Shown here piece after piece: positions 35,378-43,798 of a DNA stretch of 64,000 bases (position 1 is its first letter; each line of letters begins with the position of its first letter). The stretch lies in assembly GCF_900104795.1 (NCBI RefSeq), contig NZ_FNTG01000002.1, positions 2,356,001 through 2,420,000 of the forward strand. Reading direction: 5' to 3'. The position numbers and the translations under genes were made by a program. This DNA is from Burkholderia sp. WP9 (GTDB lineage Bacteria > Pseudomonadota > Gammaproteobacteria > Burkholderiales > Burkholderiaceae). A model generated the notes under the pieces. It was not told the DNA's origin. It saw only the letters and a list, made by a program, of their open reading frames with translations, and ran no database searches.

Positions 35378-36393
35378 GCCGCGCGGCCCTGATTCTGCTG
35401 TCGATCGGGACGGCGTTGTTTGTCGGCTTGCTCGCGTGGCAGGGTTTCGGCTCGGTCGCCTCGACGCTGCTTACCGCCGGCTGGGGGCTCGCGCTCGTCG
35501 CGGCCTTTCACCTCGTACCGCTCGTTCTCGACGCCGGCGCGATCTCGGTGCTGTTCCAACGCCGTCGCGACGGCGTGCATCACGATCTGTCGTTGCGCGA
35601 CGCGATGTTCGCGCGCTGGATCGGCGAATCGGTGAATAGCCTGTTGCCGGCCGGCCAGATCGGCGGGCCGGTGGTCATGGTGCGGCAATTGTCCCAGCGT
35701 GGCATGCGCATGCGCGACGCGGCCGCCGCGATCACCGTCAGCACGACCGCGCAGGCGCTCGCGCAAATCGTCTTCGCGCTGGGCGGCCTGCTGCTGTTCG
35801 GCGCTTATGCGGCGCACGGCGCGCTGCACGACCTGCAAACGGCCACGCTGATCGCCACCGGCGTGCTGGGCGCGATGATCGTCGGGTTTTACTATGCGCA
35901 GCGGCGTGGTCTGTTCGGCCGGCTGCTCGGCGTGGTCTCGAAGGTGTTCGGCAAGCGCGACTGGTCGTCGTTGATGACGCGGGCCGAAGCCGTCGACGCC
36001 GCCGTACAGGCCATGTACCGCGAACGCGGCCGCGTGGCGGCGAGCTTCGCCATGAGTCTCGTGGGCTGGATCGTCGGCACGGTGGAAGTGTGGCTCGCGC
36101 TGCGCTTTCTCGGCCATCCGGTCGACTGGGTCGACGCACTGTTGCTCGAAAGTCTGGGGCAAGCCATTCGCGGCGCCGCATTCATGATTCCCGGCTCGCT
36201 CGGCGTGCAGGAGGGTGGCTACCTGCTGCTCGCGCCACTGGTTGGTTTGCCGCCAGACGCGGCGTTGGCGCTGTCGCTCGCCAAGCGCGCGCGCGAAATC
36301 CTGCTAGGCTTGCCGGGTCTGCTGGTTTTGCACTTCAGCGAAAGAAGCTGGCAACGGCGCCGTGCCTTGGGGCACGTGCCCGCTGTCGATTAA
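35374..36393 (+). CDS. Flippase-like integral membrane protein (LPG synthase TM/HpnL/UPF0104 type)
   Basis: Encodes 339 residues from ATG 35374, overlapping the oxygenase stop by four bases. Seven to eight hydrophobic segments are visible. Family landmarks are RWIGESVNSLLPAGQIGGPV in the first third and AAFMIPGSLGVQEGGYLLL near the end. This fold occurs in the flippase half of MprF and in HpnL. It may translocate the lipid produced by the neighbouring enzymes across the inner membrane. No catalytic domain is fused. Confidence 0.85.
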   Translation: MSRAALILLSIGTALFVGLLAWQGFGSVASTLLTAGWGLALVAAFHLVPLVLDAGAISVLFQRRRDGVHHDLSLRDAMFARWIGESVNSLLPAGQIGGPVVMVRQLSQRGMRMRDAAAAITVSTTAQALAQIVFALGGLLLFGAYAAHGALHDLQTATLIATGVLGAMIVGFYYAQRRGLFGRLLGVVSKVFGKRDWSSLMTRAEAVDAAVQAMYRERGRVAASFAMSLVGWIVGTVEVWLALRFLGHPVDWVDALLLESLGQAIRGAAFMIPGSLGVQEGGYLLLAPLVGLPPDAALALSLAKRAREILLGLPGLLVLHFSERSWQRRRALGHVPAVD

Positions 36394-36420
36394 TCTCCGT
36401 ATTTTTTCAAAGGACCGCGC

Positions 36421-37185
36421 ATGCGTGCCATCATCCTCGCAGCGGGCCTCGGCCTGCGTCTCCAGCAACCGCCACAAGCTCAGTTCCCGAAGTGCCTGCT
36501 GCAATTCGACGGCGTGAGCCTGCTCGAACGGCATCTGCAAATGCTCGAAAACGCCGGCGTGACCGAAGTCGTGCTGGCGCTCGGCTTTCAGCCGGAATCG
36601 GTGCAGGCGGAACTGGAGCGCATCAACTGGCCGCATAAGGTCGAGACCGTGCTGAACACGCGTTACGACCTGGGCAGCGTGCTGACAGTACACACGGTGG
36701 CCGAGGCGCTCACGCGCGGCGGCGACGTGCTGTTGATGGACGCCGACGTGCTCTACGACGAGCGTATTCTGAGCGCGCTGGTAGCGGGCGAGACGGTGAA
36801 CCGCCTGTTGATCGACCGCGATTTCGAAGCCGGCGACGAGCCGGTCAAGCTGTGCCTGAAAGACGACGTGCCGGTCGAACTGCGCAAGCAGCTCGCCGTG
36901 AATCTGGAGTACGACACCATCGGCGAGTCGGTCGGGTTCTTCCGCTTCCGTCAGGAAACCGCGCAACGCTTCGCGCAAATCGTGGCCGGCTATGTGGATA
37001 GCGGCCGGGCCAACATGCCGCACGAAGAGGCGGTGCGCGACCTGCTGCTGGAGCGCAGCCAGGTGTTCCATACCGCCGACGTGACCGGCGCGCCGTGGAT
37101 CGAAATCGACTTCCCGAACGACGTGGCTCGCGCGAGCACCGAGATCCTGCCGCAATTGCAGCCGCTGGTGAGCGCGTCGCGCTAA
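36421..37185 (+). CDS. Sugar/choline-phosphate nucleotidyltransferase-like protein (NTP transferase)
   Basis: Encodes 254 residues. The N-terminal loop ILAAGLGLRLQ with R13 and the FPKCL lysine K24 bind the nucleotide; MDADV at D107-D109 binds Mg. The sequence resembles phosphocholine or inositol-1-phosphate cytidylyltransferases more than the larger GlmU/RmlA enzymes, and EIDFPNDVARAS near the end is typical. It would activate a phospho-alcohol as an NDP (probably CDP) derivative, the substrate class of the CDP-alcohol enzyme at 33867. Last gene of the operon, 27 bases after the flippase and before a strong terminator. Confidence 0.83.
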   Translation: MRAIILAAGLGLRLQQPPQAQFPKCLLQFDGVSLLERHLQMLENAGVTEVVLALGFQPESVQAELERINWPHKVETVLNTRYDLGSVLTVHTVAEALTRGGDVLLMDADVLYDERILSALVAGETVNRLLIDRDFEAGDEPVKLCLKDDVPVELRKQLAVNLEYDTIGESVGFFRFRQETAQRFAQIVAGYVDSGRANMPHEEAVRDLLLERSQVFHTADVTGAPWIEIDFPNDVARASTEILPQLQPLVSASR

Positions 37186-37222
37186 GTTTTCCGGCGCATT
37201 GTCGTCGACATTGAAGTATCCG

Positions 37223-37258
37223 AGCTTGGGCCGGCTGAATGCCGGCCCAAGCTTTTTT
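37223..37258 (+). terminator. Strong rho-independent terminator closing the phospholipid-type operon
   Basis: A perfect 13-bp stem (37223-37235 with 37241-37253), loop TGAAT and a run of six T, 38 bases after the nucleotidyltransferase stop. Confidence 0.9.
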
Positions 37259-37419
37259 GCGCTTATCCCTCGCGGTTTCGCCTCGCCCGCTGCTTCGTTG
37301 CGCGCTCAACCATCGCGCGCGCGCGCATATGAAAAGACCTCGCGCAACAACATCTGTTGCCGATGCGATGCCATAATCGACGCTTTACACCGACGGCCTT
37401 GCAACCCGTCGTCCTGCCA

Positions 37420-38823
37420 ATGCCTCTTGCTTTAGGCACTTTCATTGTTCCGCTGATCGTCGCGTGTGCGATGTTCATGGAAAACGTGGACGGCACGGTC
37501 ATCGTGACGTCGCTGCCGGTTCTGGCGCGCGATCTCGGCCAGGATCCCATTACTCTCAAGCTGGCCGTGACCGCGTATGTCATCGGCCTCGGCGTCTTCA
37601 TTCCTATCTGCGGCTGGGTGGCTGACCGCTTCGGTTCGCGCACGGTGTTTCGCACGGCCATTGGCATTTTCATGGCCGGCTCGCTGATGTGCGCGGCCTC
37701 CACCTCGCTCGGCACCTTTGTGGTCGCGCGCTTCGTGCAAGGCATTGGCGGCGCGATGATGGTGCCGGTGGGCCGCATCATCATTTTCCGTTCGGTGCCG
37801 AAATCCGACTTCATTCGCGCGGTCAATTATCTGACCGTGCCGGCTTTGCTCGGACCCGTGGTCGGGCCGCCGCTGGGCGGTTTCATCACCACCTATCTGC
37901 ATTGGCGTCTGATCTTTTTCATCAACATTCCAATCGGACTGCTGGGGATCTGGCTGGCGAACAAACATATCGCCAACGTGCGCGAGGCGCATCCCGGCCG
38001 CCTCGACTGGACCGGCTTCGCTTTATCCGCGAGTGGCGCGTCGTTGTTCATGCTCGGGCTTTCGCTGGTGGGCGGCGAGTTGGTGTCGAACACGGTGTCG
38101 GTCGGCATGTGCGTGGTCGGCGTGGCGTTGCTGTTGCTCTACGTGCTGTACGCGACCCGTGTCGAATTGCCCGTGCTCGATCTGCGGCTGTTGCGCATTC
38201 CGAGCTTTCACGCGAGCGTGGTGGGCGGCTCGCTGTTTCGCATCGGTTTCGGGGCTGTGCCGTTTCTGCTGCCGCTCGCCTTGCAGGAAGGCTTGGGCAT
38301 GACCGCGTTCAAGTCGGGGTCGATCACGTGCGCGTCCGCGTTCGGCTCGATTTTCATGAAAGCTGCGGCGTCGCGCATTCTCGGGCGGTTTGGCTTCCGC
38401 ACTGTACTAATGTTCAACGCGGTTTGCGCGGGTCTTGCCATTGCCGTATACGGTCTGTTTTTTCCCGGCACGCCGCACTGGCTGATCTGGGGTGTCGTGC
38501 TGTTCGGCGGCTTCTTTCCCTCTCTGCAATTCACGTCGCTCAATACCTTGGCCTATGCGGACATTCCCAGTCGCGACGTGGGGCGCGCGACGAGCGTGGC
38601 GAGCGTCATCCAGCAGATTTCACTGGGTCTCGGTGTGACGATCGCGGGCATCGTGCTGCAAATTTCACATAACTTGCAGGGTCATTCCGCGATCATGTTC
38701 TCCGATTTCTGGCCGGCTTTCCTCGTGGTCGGCCTGTTCTCGCTCATGTCGATTCCCATCACTGCGCGGCTGCCGCATGGCGCCGGCGACGAGATTACGC
38801 GCGGCAGTCGCGGCCGCGCATAA
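37420..38823 (+). CDS. MFS drug/export transporter, DHA2 (EmrB) type
   Basis: Encodes 467 residues if translation starts at ATG 37420, where the first membrane segment begins (MPLALGTFIVPLIVACAMFMENVDGTV). A longer TTG start at 37357 is less likely. The motif DGTVIVTSLPVLARDLG and ADRFGSRTVFR in the TM2-TM3 loop, then GGAMMVPVGRIIIFR and GPVVGPPLGGFITTYLHWRLIFFIN, are DHA2 hallmarks. It probably has 14 segments and exports a drug or metabolite by proton antiport. It is a single gene with no regulator beside it. Confidence 0.87.
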   Translation: MPLALGTFIVPLIVACAMFMENVDGTVIVTSLPVLARDLGQDPITLKLAVTAYVIGLGVFIPICGWVADRFGSRTVFRTAIGIFMAGSLMCAASTSLGTFVVARFVQGIGGAMMVPVGRIIIFRSVPKSDFIRAVNYLTVPALLGPVVGPPLGGFITTYLHWRLIFFINIPIGLLGIWLANKHIANVREAHPGRLDWTGFALSASGASLFMLGLSLVGGELVSNTVSVGMCVVGVALLLLYVLYATRVELPVLDLRLLRIPSFHASVVGGSLFRIGFGAVPFLLPLALQEGLGMTAFKSGSITCASAFGSIFMKAAASRILGRFGFRTVLMFNAVCAGLAIAVYGLFFPGTPHWLIWGVVLFGGFFPSLQFTSLNTLAYADIPSRDVGRATSVASVIQQISLGLGVTIAGIVLQISHNLQGHSAIMFSDFWPAFLVVGLFSLMSIPITARLPHGAGDEITRGSRGRA

Positions 38824-39043
38824 GCAGAACGCATGTTGCGCATTGCCGCGGCATGCGTTTTGCTGACCACGCCTGTCCAGGGCGTTTCGAGCGGCGATTT
38901 TCCGCGCGACCAAACCGACTTCTTTGCGTGCCGCTATATCGACCCTACGATAACTAGCGGCTTCGCAAGCGAGCGGTTCACATGGTAAAAGCCCAAGGCA
39001 ATGTTTGTAATCATTAGTCGAAGGTCGTCTTGGGGGATTGGCA

Positions 39044-40777
39044 ATGAGGTTGTTCCACAATGTTAAATCGTCGGTCAGCGGATTCGCGCTGGTCACGCTC
39101 GTTTCTGTCTCGACCGGTTTTCTGGAGGCCACGCCCGCACTCGCGAAGCCGCCTGCGAAAGCCCAGCCCGCCGTACTCACCGCCTCTGCGATCGCGGTGG
39201 CCGACAAGTTCAGCGCCGATGCTGCCGAGCAGATCTTCAAGGAAGGCGGCAATGCCGTCGACGCAGCGGTCGCGATTGCCTTTACGCTCGCCGTGACGTA
39301 TCCGGAAGCGGGCAACATCGGCGGCGGCGGGTTCATGACGCTCTACGTCGACGGCAAGCCGTATTTTCTCGACTATCGCGAGCGTGCTCCGCTCGCCGCG
39401 ACCAAAAACATGTATCTCGACGACAAGGGCGAGGTCATCAAAGGCATGAGCCTGTTCGGCTACCGCGCGGTGGGTGTGCCGGGCACCGTCGACGGCATGT
39501 GGCAGGCGCAGCGCCGCTTCGGCAAGCTCACGTGGAAGCAGGTGCTTGCGCCGGCCATCCACTACGCGCGCGATGGTTTCGAGGTCAGCCAGCAATTGCA
39601 GGAACGCCGCGACGATGCCGCGAAAGACTTCGCCGGCAAGACCAACTTCGATACTTACTTCGGCAATCTGAAGCAGGGCGTCAACTTCAAGCAACCGGAT
39701 CTCGCCGCTGTATTGCAGCGCATTTCCGATCAAGGCGCCAAAGACTTCTATCAGGGCAAGACGGCCGATCTGATCGCGGCGTCCATGCGCGGTCACGGTC
39801 TTATCACCAAGGCCGATCTGCAGCAGTACAAAGCAGTATGGCGTGAACCGATTCAGGCCGACTGGAATGGCTATCGCGTCTACACGGCGCCGCCTCCGAG
39901 TTCGGGCGGCATCGGTCTCGTGCAATTGCTGAAGATGAAGGCCGACATCGCGCCCGACTTCAAGGATGTCACGCTGAATTCCGCGCAATACGTGCATCTG
40001 ATCGCGGAGATCGAAAAGCGCGTGTTCGCCGACCGTGCGCAGTATCTCGGCGACCCTGACTTCTACAAAGTGCCCGTCGCTCAACTGACCGACGACGCGT
40101 ATATCGCCAAACGCGCCGCCGAAGTGAATCCGAACGCGCCTTCGGACACGAAGAGCGTGCAGCCCGGCCTCGGCACGTCGATGCCGGAGAAAGCGGAAAC
40201 CACGCACTTCTCGGTGATCGACAAGTGGGGTAACGCCGTGTCGAATACGTACACCATCAACGGCTATTTTGGTTCGGGCGTGGTGGCGGACCGCACGGGC
40301 ATCGTGCTGAACGACGAGATGGACGACTTCTCCGCAAAACCGGGCGTCGCGAATATGTTCGGCGTAGTGGGCAGCGACGCGAACTCGATCGAACCGAAGA
40401 AGCGGCCGCTCTCCTCGATGAGTCCGACCATTCTCACGAAGGACGGCAAGGTCTCGCTCGTGATCGGCACACCGGGCGGCTCGCGCATCTTCACGTCGAT
40501 CTTCCAGGTGATCAACAACGTCTACGACTACAACATGCCGCTGCAGCAGGCCGTTGCCGCAATGCGCTTTCATCATCAACTGTTGCCGCCGAATACGATC
40601 TTCTGGGAGCCGTACAAGCCGATCGATGGTGAACTGGCCAGGCAGATCGAAGCCAAGGGCTACAAACTGGAGGGGCAGGACTTCAGCGGCGATATCCAGG
40701 CGATCAAGGTCAACGGCGATACGCCGGAAGCCGCAGCCGATCCACGCGGGCGTGGTGTGACGCGTGTTATTCAGTAA
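39044..40777 (+). CDS. ggt: Gamma-glutamyltransferase
   Basis: Encodes 577 residues from ATG 39044, preceded by GGGGGA. The signal peptide ends near PALA-KPP, so the enzyme is periplasmic. The autoprocessing Thr is about residue 386 (AETTHFSVIDKWGN); cleavage there separates large and small subunits and makes the catalytic nucleophile. The glutamate-binding RERAP segment (DYRERAPLAA) and the late PLSSMSPTIL and GTPGGSRIFT loops are also conserved. It hydrolyses or transpeptidates glutathione and gamma-glutamyl peptides. Single gene with its own terminator. Confidence 0.93.
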   Translation: MRLFHNVKSSVSGFALVTLVSVSTGFLEATPALAKPPAKAQPAVLTASAIAVADKFSADAAEQIFKEGGNAVDAAVAIAFTLAVTYPEAGNIGGGGFMTLYVDGKPYFLDYRERAPLAATKNMYLDDKGEVIKGMSLFGYRAVGVPGTVDGMWQAQRRFGKLTWKQVLAPAIHYARDGFEVSQQLQERRDDAAKDFAGKTNFDTYFGNLKQGVNFKQPDLAAVLQRISDQGAKDFYQGKTADLIAASMRGHGLITKADLQQYKAVWREPIQADWNGYRVYTAPPPSSGGIGLVQLLKMKADIAPDFKDVTLNSAQYVHLIAEIEKRVFADRAQYLGDPDFYKVPVAQLTDDAYIAKRAAEVNPNAPSDTKSVQPGLGTSMPEKAETTHFSVIDKWGNAVSNTYTINGYFGSGVVADRTGIVLNDEMDDFSAKPGVANMFGVVGSDANSIEPKKRPLSSMSPTILTKDGKVSLVIGTPGGSRIFTSIFQVINNVYDYNMPLQQAVAAMRFHHQLLPPNTIFWEPYKPIDGELARQIEAKGYKLEGQDFSGDIQAIKVNGDTPEAAADPRGRGVTRVIQ

Positions 40778-40833
40778 GCGTTGTTGCAGGGAGTCGGGCG
40801 CTGCATTTCCAAAGATGCATTGCCGCTAATGGA

Positions 40834-40867
40834 AAGCCTCGCGTTCAATCGAACGCGAGGCTTTTTT
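40834..40867 (+). terminator. Rho-independent terminator of ggt
   Basis: A perfect 13-bp stem (40834-40846 with 40851-40863), loop AATC, and a run of six T. Its arms start with AA, so it may also act leftward for the protease gene ending at 40899. Confidence 0.9.
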
Positions 40868-40898
40868 GCGCTTCGCGGGTGCGCCCAGTGCCAGTGCA

Positions 40899-41945
40899 TC
40901 AACCAGCCTGCTCGACCGGTGTCAGCGTTAATTCGAGCCGCTGCGCGCCGCGCAATACCGTGACGTTGACGGGTCTGTCGATACGCGATGCGTCGAGTGT
41001 GCGCTGCAGGCTGTCCACGTCCTGCACGGTCTGCGTATCGATCGCAATGATCGTATCGTCCGTGCGCAAACCGCCGAGCGCGGCCGGGCTGCCTTTGACG
41101 ATCTCCATGACGTGCACGCCGCTTTCCGAGTTCAGGCCGAAATAGCGCTGCACACGGCGCGACAGCGGCGTGGTGGTGCCGGCCACGCCGATATACGCCC
41201 GCCGCACGCGGCCATGCGCGAATATCTGCATGATGACCCACTTGGCGGTGTCGATTGCCGTGGCAAAGCAGATCGCCTGTGCGCCGGGAATGATCGCGGT
41301 ATTCACGCCGATCACCTGACCCGCCGAATTGATCAGCGGACCGCCCGAATTGCCGGGATTGAGCGCTGCGTCGGTCTGGATCACGTCGTAGATCATGCGA
41401 CCCGAGTTCGAACGCAGGGAGCGGCCGAGCGCCGAGACCACGCCGGTCGTGACGGTTTGCGCGAGGCCGAGTGGATTGCCGACCGCTATCGCGATCTGCC
41501 CGACGCGCAACTTCGACGATTCGCCGAGTTCGACGTGCGGCAACGGCTCGGGAGAGCCGATCCGCAAGACGGCCAGATCGCTGCCGGGATCGTCGCCGAC
41601 CAGATCGGCGTCGAATTTCGCGCCGTCGGCAAGCGTCACCTCGATATGGGTGGCGCCGTGTACGACGTGGCTATTGGTGAGCAGATAACCGTCCGGTGTG
41701 AACAGAAAGCCCGAGCCTGTGCCGCCACGCGTGTCGCGGCGTCCGCGACTCGACGGGTCGCCGGGCAGCCGGCGTTCGACGGAAATGAAGGCGACCGCCT
41801 GCTGCACGCGTTCCAGCGCGCCAATCACGGTGCGGGAGTAGGCGTCGAGCAGGGCGTCGTCGGCTAAAGGATTGAGTGTTTCGGGCCCGGGGGCGTCGGA
41901 TGCGGCGCGCGACAGGTCATCGATGAAGCGTGGGCGGCTTCCCAT
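40899..41945 (-). CDS. S1C-family serine protease (HtrA/DegP-like) with one PDZ domain
   Basis: Encodes 348 residues from ATG 41945, with GGAG eight bases upstream. The catalytic triad is H93 (TNSHVV), D123 (SDLAVL) and S200 (NPGNSGGPL). One PDZ domain covers about residues 245-340 (GVHVMEIVKGSPAALGGLRTDDTIIAID). No signal peptide or membrane anchor is visible, so it may be cytoplasmic, unlike DegP. A heptanucleotide tandem repeat lies 105-160 bases upstream of its start. It likely degrades or regulates misfolded proteins; targets are unknown. Confidence 0.88.
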   Translation of the reverse strand: MGSRPRFIDDLSRAASDAPGPETLNPLADDALLDAYSRTVIGALERVQQAVAFISVERRLPGDPSSRGRRDTRGGTGSGFLFTPDGYLLTNSHVVHGATHIEVTLADGAKFDADLVGDDPGSDLAVLRIGSPEPLPHVELGESSKLRVGQIAIAVGNPLGLAQTVTTGVVSALGRSLRSNSGRMIYDVIQTDAALNPGNSGGPLINSAGQVIGVNTAIIPGAQAICFATAIDTAKWVIMQIFAHGRVRRAYIGVAGTTTPLSRRVQRYFGLNSESGVHVMEIVKGSPAALGGLRTDDTIIAIDTQTVQDVDSLQRTLDASRIDRPVNVTVLRGAQRLELTLTPVEQAG

Positions 41946-42050
41946 GGCGATGCTCCGGATAAACGGAATTGCAGATGCGGGGCGTCGCGAAGGTTTTCAA
42001 GTGCGCTGGGGCGAGTTGCGCAGGCGCGGCCTGTGAGACACTTTCTGAGC

Positions 42051-42104
42051 GAGCCGCGAGCCGCGAGCCGCGAGCCGCGAGCCGCGAGCCGCGAGCCGCG
42101 AGCC
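42051..42104. repeat. Heptanucleotide tandem repeat (GAGCCGC, 7.7 copies)
   Basis: Seven identical GAGCCGC units in tandem plus a partial eighth (GAGCC), between the divergent protease and VOC genes. Copy identity implies active slippage. Because 7 is not a multiple of three, copy changes would shift any frame reading through it; an upstream GTG at 42033 does read through, in frame, into the VOC gene. Confidence 0.95.
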
Positions 42105-42221
42105 AGCAGTCCGGCCGGGCCAGCCCAATCCAGCCCGCTCGGCACGAGCGCCACGTTCGCCGGCGCGGCATGCACCATGCTGATCACATCGCGAGCCCGC
42201 CATACCCAGGAGACAGCCGCC

Positions 42222-42620
42222 ATGAACTCACCCGCCACGTCACCCTCGTCGAACGGGCCCATTGAACCGCGCATCGAATCCATCAGCGCGATCACGCTCG
42301 CCACCCACGATATGCCGCGCGCAGTGCTGTTTTACGAAGCGCTCGGCTTTCCCATGAAATTCGGCCGTCCACAGGAGGCATTTACATCGTTCGCCTTCGG
42401 CGGTTCGTATCTGAACCTGATCGTGGATGCGCGCGCGCCGGTCGCCTGGTGGGGCCGCGTGATCATTTATGTCTCCGACGTCGACGCGCTTTATCGCAAA
42501 GCGCTGGCGGCGGGGCTCAAGCCGTCGCTGGAGCCGTCCGATGCGCCGTGGGGCGAGCGCTATTTCCACATCACGGATCCGGACGGCCACGAAATCAGCT
42601 TCGCGAAACCGTTGCGCTAG
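42222..42620 (+). CDS. VOC family (glyoxalase-fold) protein
   Basis: Encodes 132 residues from ATG 42222, with AGGAG ten bases upstream. A single glyoxalase-fold module pair: ISAITLATHDMPRAVLFYEALGF, then SFAFGGSYLNLIVDAR, and the C-terminal FHITDPDGHEISFAKPL with a metal-ligand E. Enzymes of this kind range from lyases to dioxygenases to antibiotic-binding proteins, so the reaction is unknown. The frame extends upstream through the heptamer repeat to GTG 42033, which I consider non-coding. Confidence 0.8.
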   Translation: MNSPATSPSSNGPIEPRIESISAITLATHDMPRAVLFYEALGFPMKFGRPQEAFTSFAFGGSYLNLIVDARAPVAWWGRVIIYVSDVDALYRKALAAGLKPSLEPSDAPWGERYFHITDPDGHEISFAKPLR

Positions 42621-42774
42621 CGCCGGATCGCCGCACAAAACTCGCTATCATGGACGTCAAAAGGCGCGGGCCCTACCGGTAACACGGCTGACACTTGCCG
42701 CTTCGATAATCGAGCGCGTCCGCGTCGCGCTTCCCGCCGCGCGCCTAACCATTTCCGTTGCCAGGAGAGCCGCA

Positions 42775-43701
42775 ATGAAAGAGCAGGACCCGAGACCTGA
42801 AGCCGAATTGATGGCAGAGCGGCAGCGCCGTTTCGAAGAAGACCTGATCGATGCGTACGACGAGGAACTCGAGATGGAGGTCGACGACCGCATCATCGAC
42901 GGCGCGGAGGGTTTCACACCGGAGCACCGCGAAGCGCGCAAGATGTACTTCCGCGAGTTGTTCCGGCTGCAAGGCGAACTCGTCAAGCTGCAGGACTGGA
43001 TCGTGCAAACCGGCCACCGCCTCGTCGTCATTTTCGAGGGGCGCGATGCGGCCGGCAAGGGCGGCGCGATCAAACGCATCACGCAACGGCTCAATCCGCG
43101 TGTGTGCCGCGTGGCGGCGCTGCCCGCGCCGAACAACCGCGAACGCACGCAATGGTATTTCCAGCGATATGTGTCGCATTTGCCGGCCGGCGGCGAAATG
43201 GTGCTGTTCGATCGCAGCTGGTACAACCGCGCGGGCGTCGAACGCGTAATGAATTTTTGCAGCGACGAAGAGTACGAAGAGTTCTTCCGTTCGGTGCCGG
43301 AATTCGAAAAAATGCTGGCCCGAAGCGGCGTGCAGATCCTCAAGTACTGGTTTTCGATTACCGACGAGGAACAGGAAATCCGCTTTCAGAACCGCATTCA
43401 CGACCCGCTGAAACAGTGGAAGCTGAGTCCCATGGACCTGGAAAGCCGCCGCCGCTGGGAGGCCTATACGCAGGCCAAGGAAGTGATGCTGCAACGCTCG
43501 CACATTCCCGAAGCACCGTGGTGGGTCGTGCAGGCGGTGGACAAGAAGCGCGCGCGCTTGAACTGTATTCATCACTTGCTGAGCCAGGTGCCGTATCACG
43601 AGATCGAGCACTCTCGTGTCGAATTGCCCGCGCGCGTCTATCACGACGAATACAGCCGCCAGCCGGTGCCGTCGTCGATGATCGTGCCCGAAGTGTATTG
43701 A
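42775..43701 (+). CDS. ppk2: Polyphosphate kinase 2 (PPK2)
   Basis: Encodes 308 residues from ATG 42775 with an AGGAG ribosome site. Walker A is EGRDAAGKGGAIKRI (about residues 88-102), and the lid/Walker B region has FDRSWYNRAGVE (about 146-157), with a later KYWFSITDEEQ. This is a one-domain PPK2 that transfers phosphate between polyphosphate and nucleoside (di)phosphates; the subclass, ADP- or AMP-preferring, cannot be set with certainty. It is convergent with a PiT phosphate transporter and shares a bidirectional terminator. Confidence 0.92.
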   Translation: MKEQDPRPEAELMAERQRRFEEDLIDAYDEELEMEVDDRIIDGAEGFTPEHREARKMYFRELFRLQGELVKLQDWIVQTGHRLVVIFEGRDAAGKGGAIKRITQRLNPRVCRVAALPAPNNRERTQWYFQRYVSHLPAGGEMVLFDRSWYNRAGVERVMNFCSDEEYEEFFRSVPEFEKMLARSGVQILKYWFSITDEEQEIRFQNRIHDPLKQWKLSPMDLESRRRWEAYTQAKEVMLQRSHIPEAPWWVVQAVDKKRARLNCIHHLLSQVPYHEIEHSRVELPARVYHDEYSRQPVPSSMIVPEVY

Positions 43702-43724
43702 TTCTTCGGCATACGGCGGGGTGA

Positions 43725-43759
43725 AAAAAAGCGCGGCCAAATGTGAGCCGCGCTTTTTT
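43725..43759. terminator. Bidirectional terminator between ppk2 and the PiT gene
   Basis: A 13-bp stem (43725-43737 with 43747-43759) with A-tract and T-tract flanks, so it works for transcription from both sides of the convergent pair. Confidence 0.88.
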
Positions 43760-43765
43760 ACGCCG

Positions 43766-43787
43766 CGGCCGGTTCCGGAACCGGCCG
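43766..43787. repeat. 22-bp perfect palindrome next to the terminator
   Basis: Positions 43766-43787 read the same on both strands (core GGTTCCGGAACC). It lies between the bidirectional terminator and the PiT stop codon. It could be a second terminator stem without T-run or a protein-binding site. Confidence 0.8.
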
Positions 43788-43798
43788 TCGCGCGGAGT

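Noticed and set aside
42051..42104. Heptamer repeat as a CRISPR array
   Set aside because: Units are 7 bases with no spacers and no cas genes are nearby.
42033..42221. Extending the VOC protein upstream through the heptamer repeat
   Set aside because: The resulting R/A/S/E/P-rich stretch looks non-coding, and ATG 42222 has a good ribosome site.
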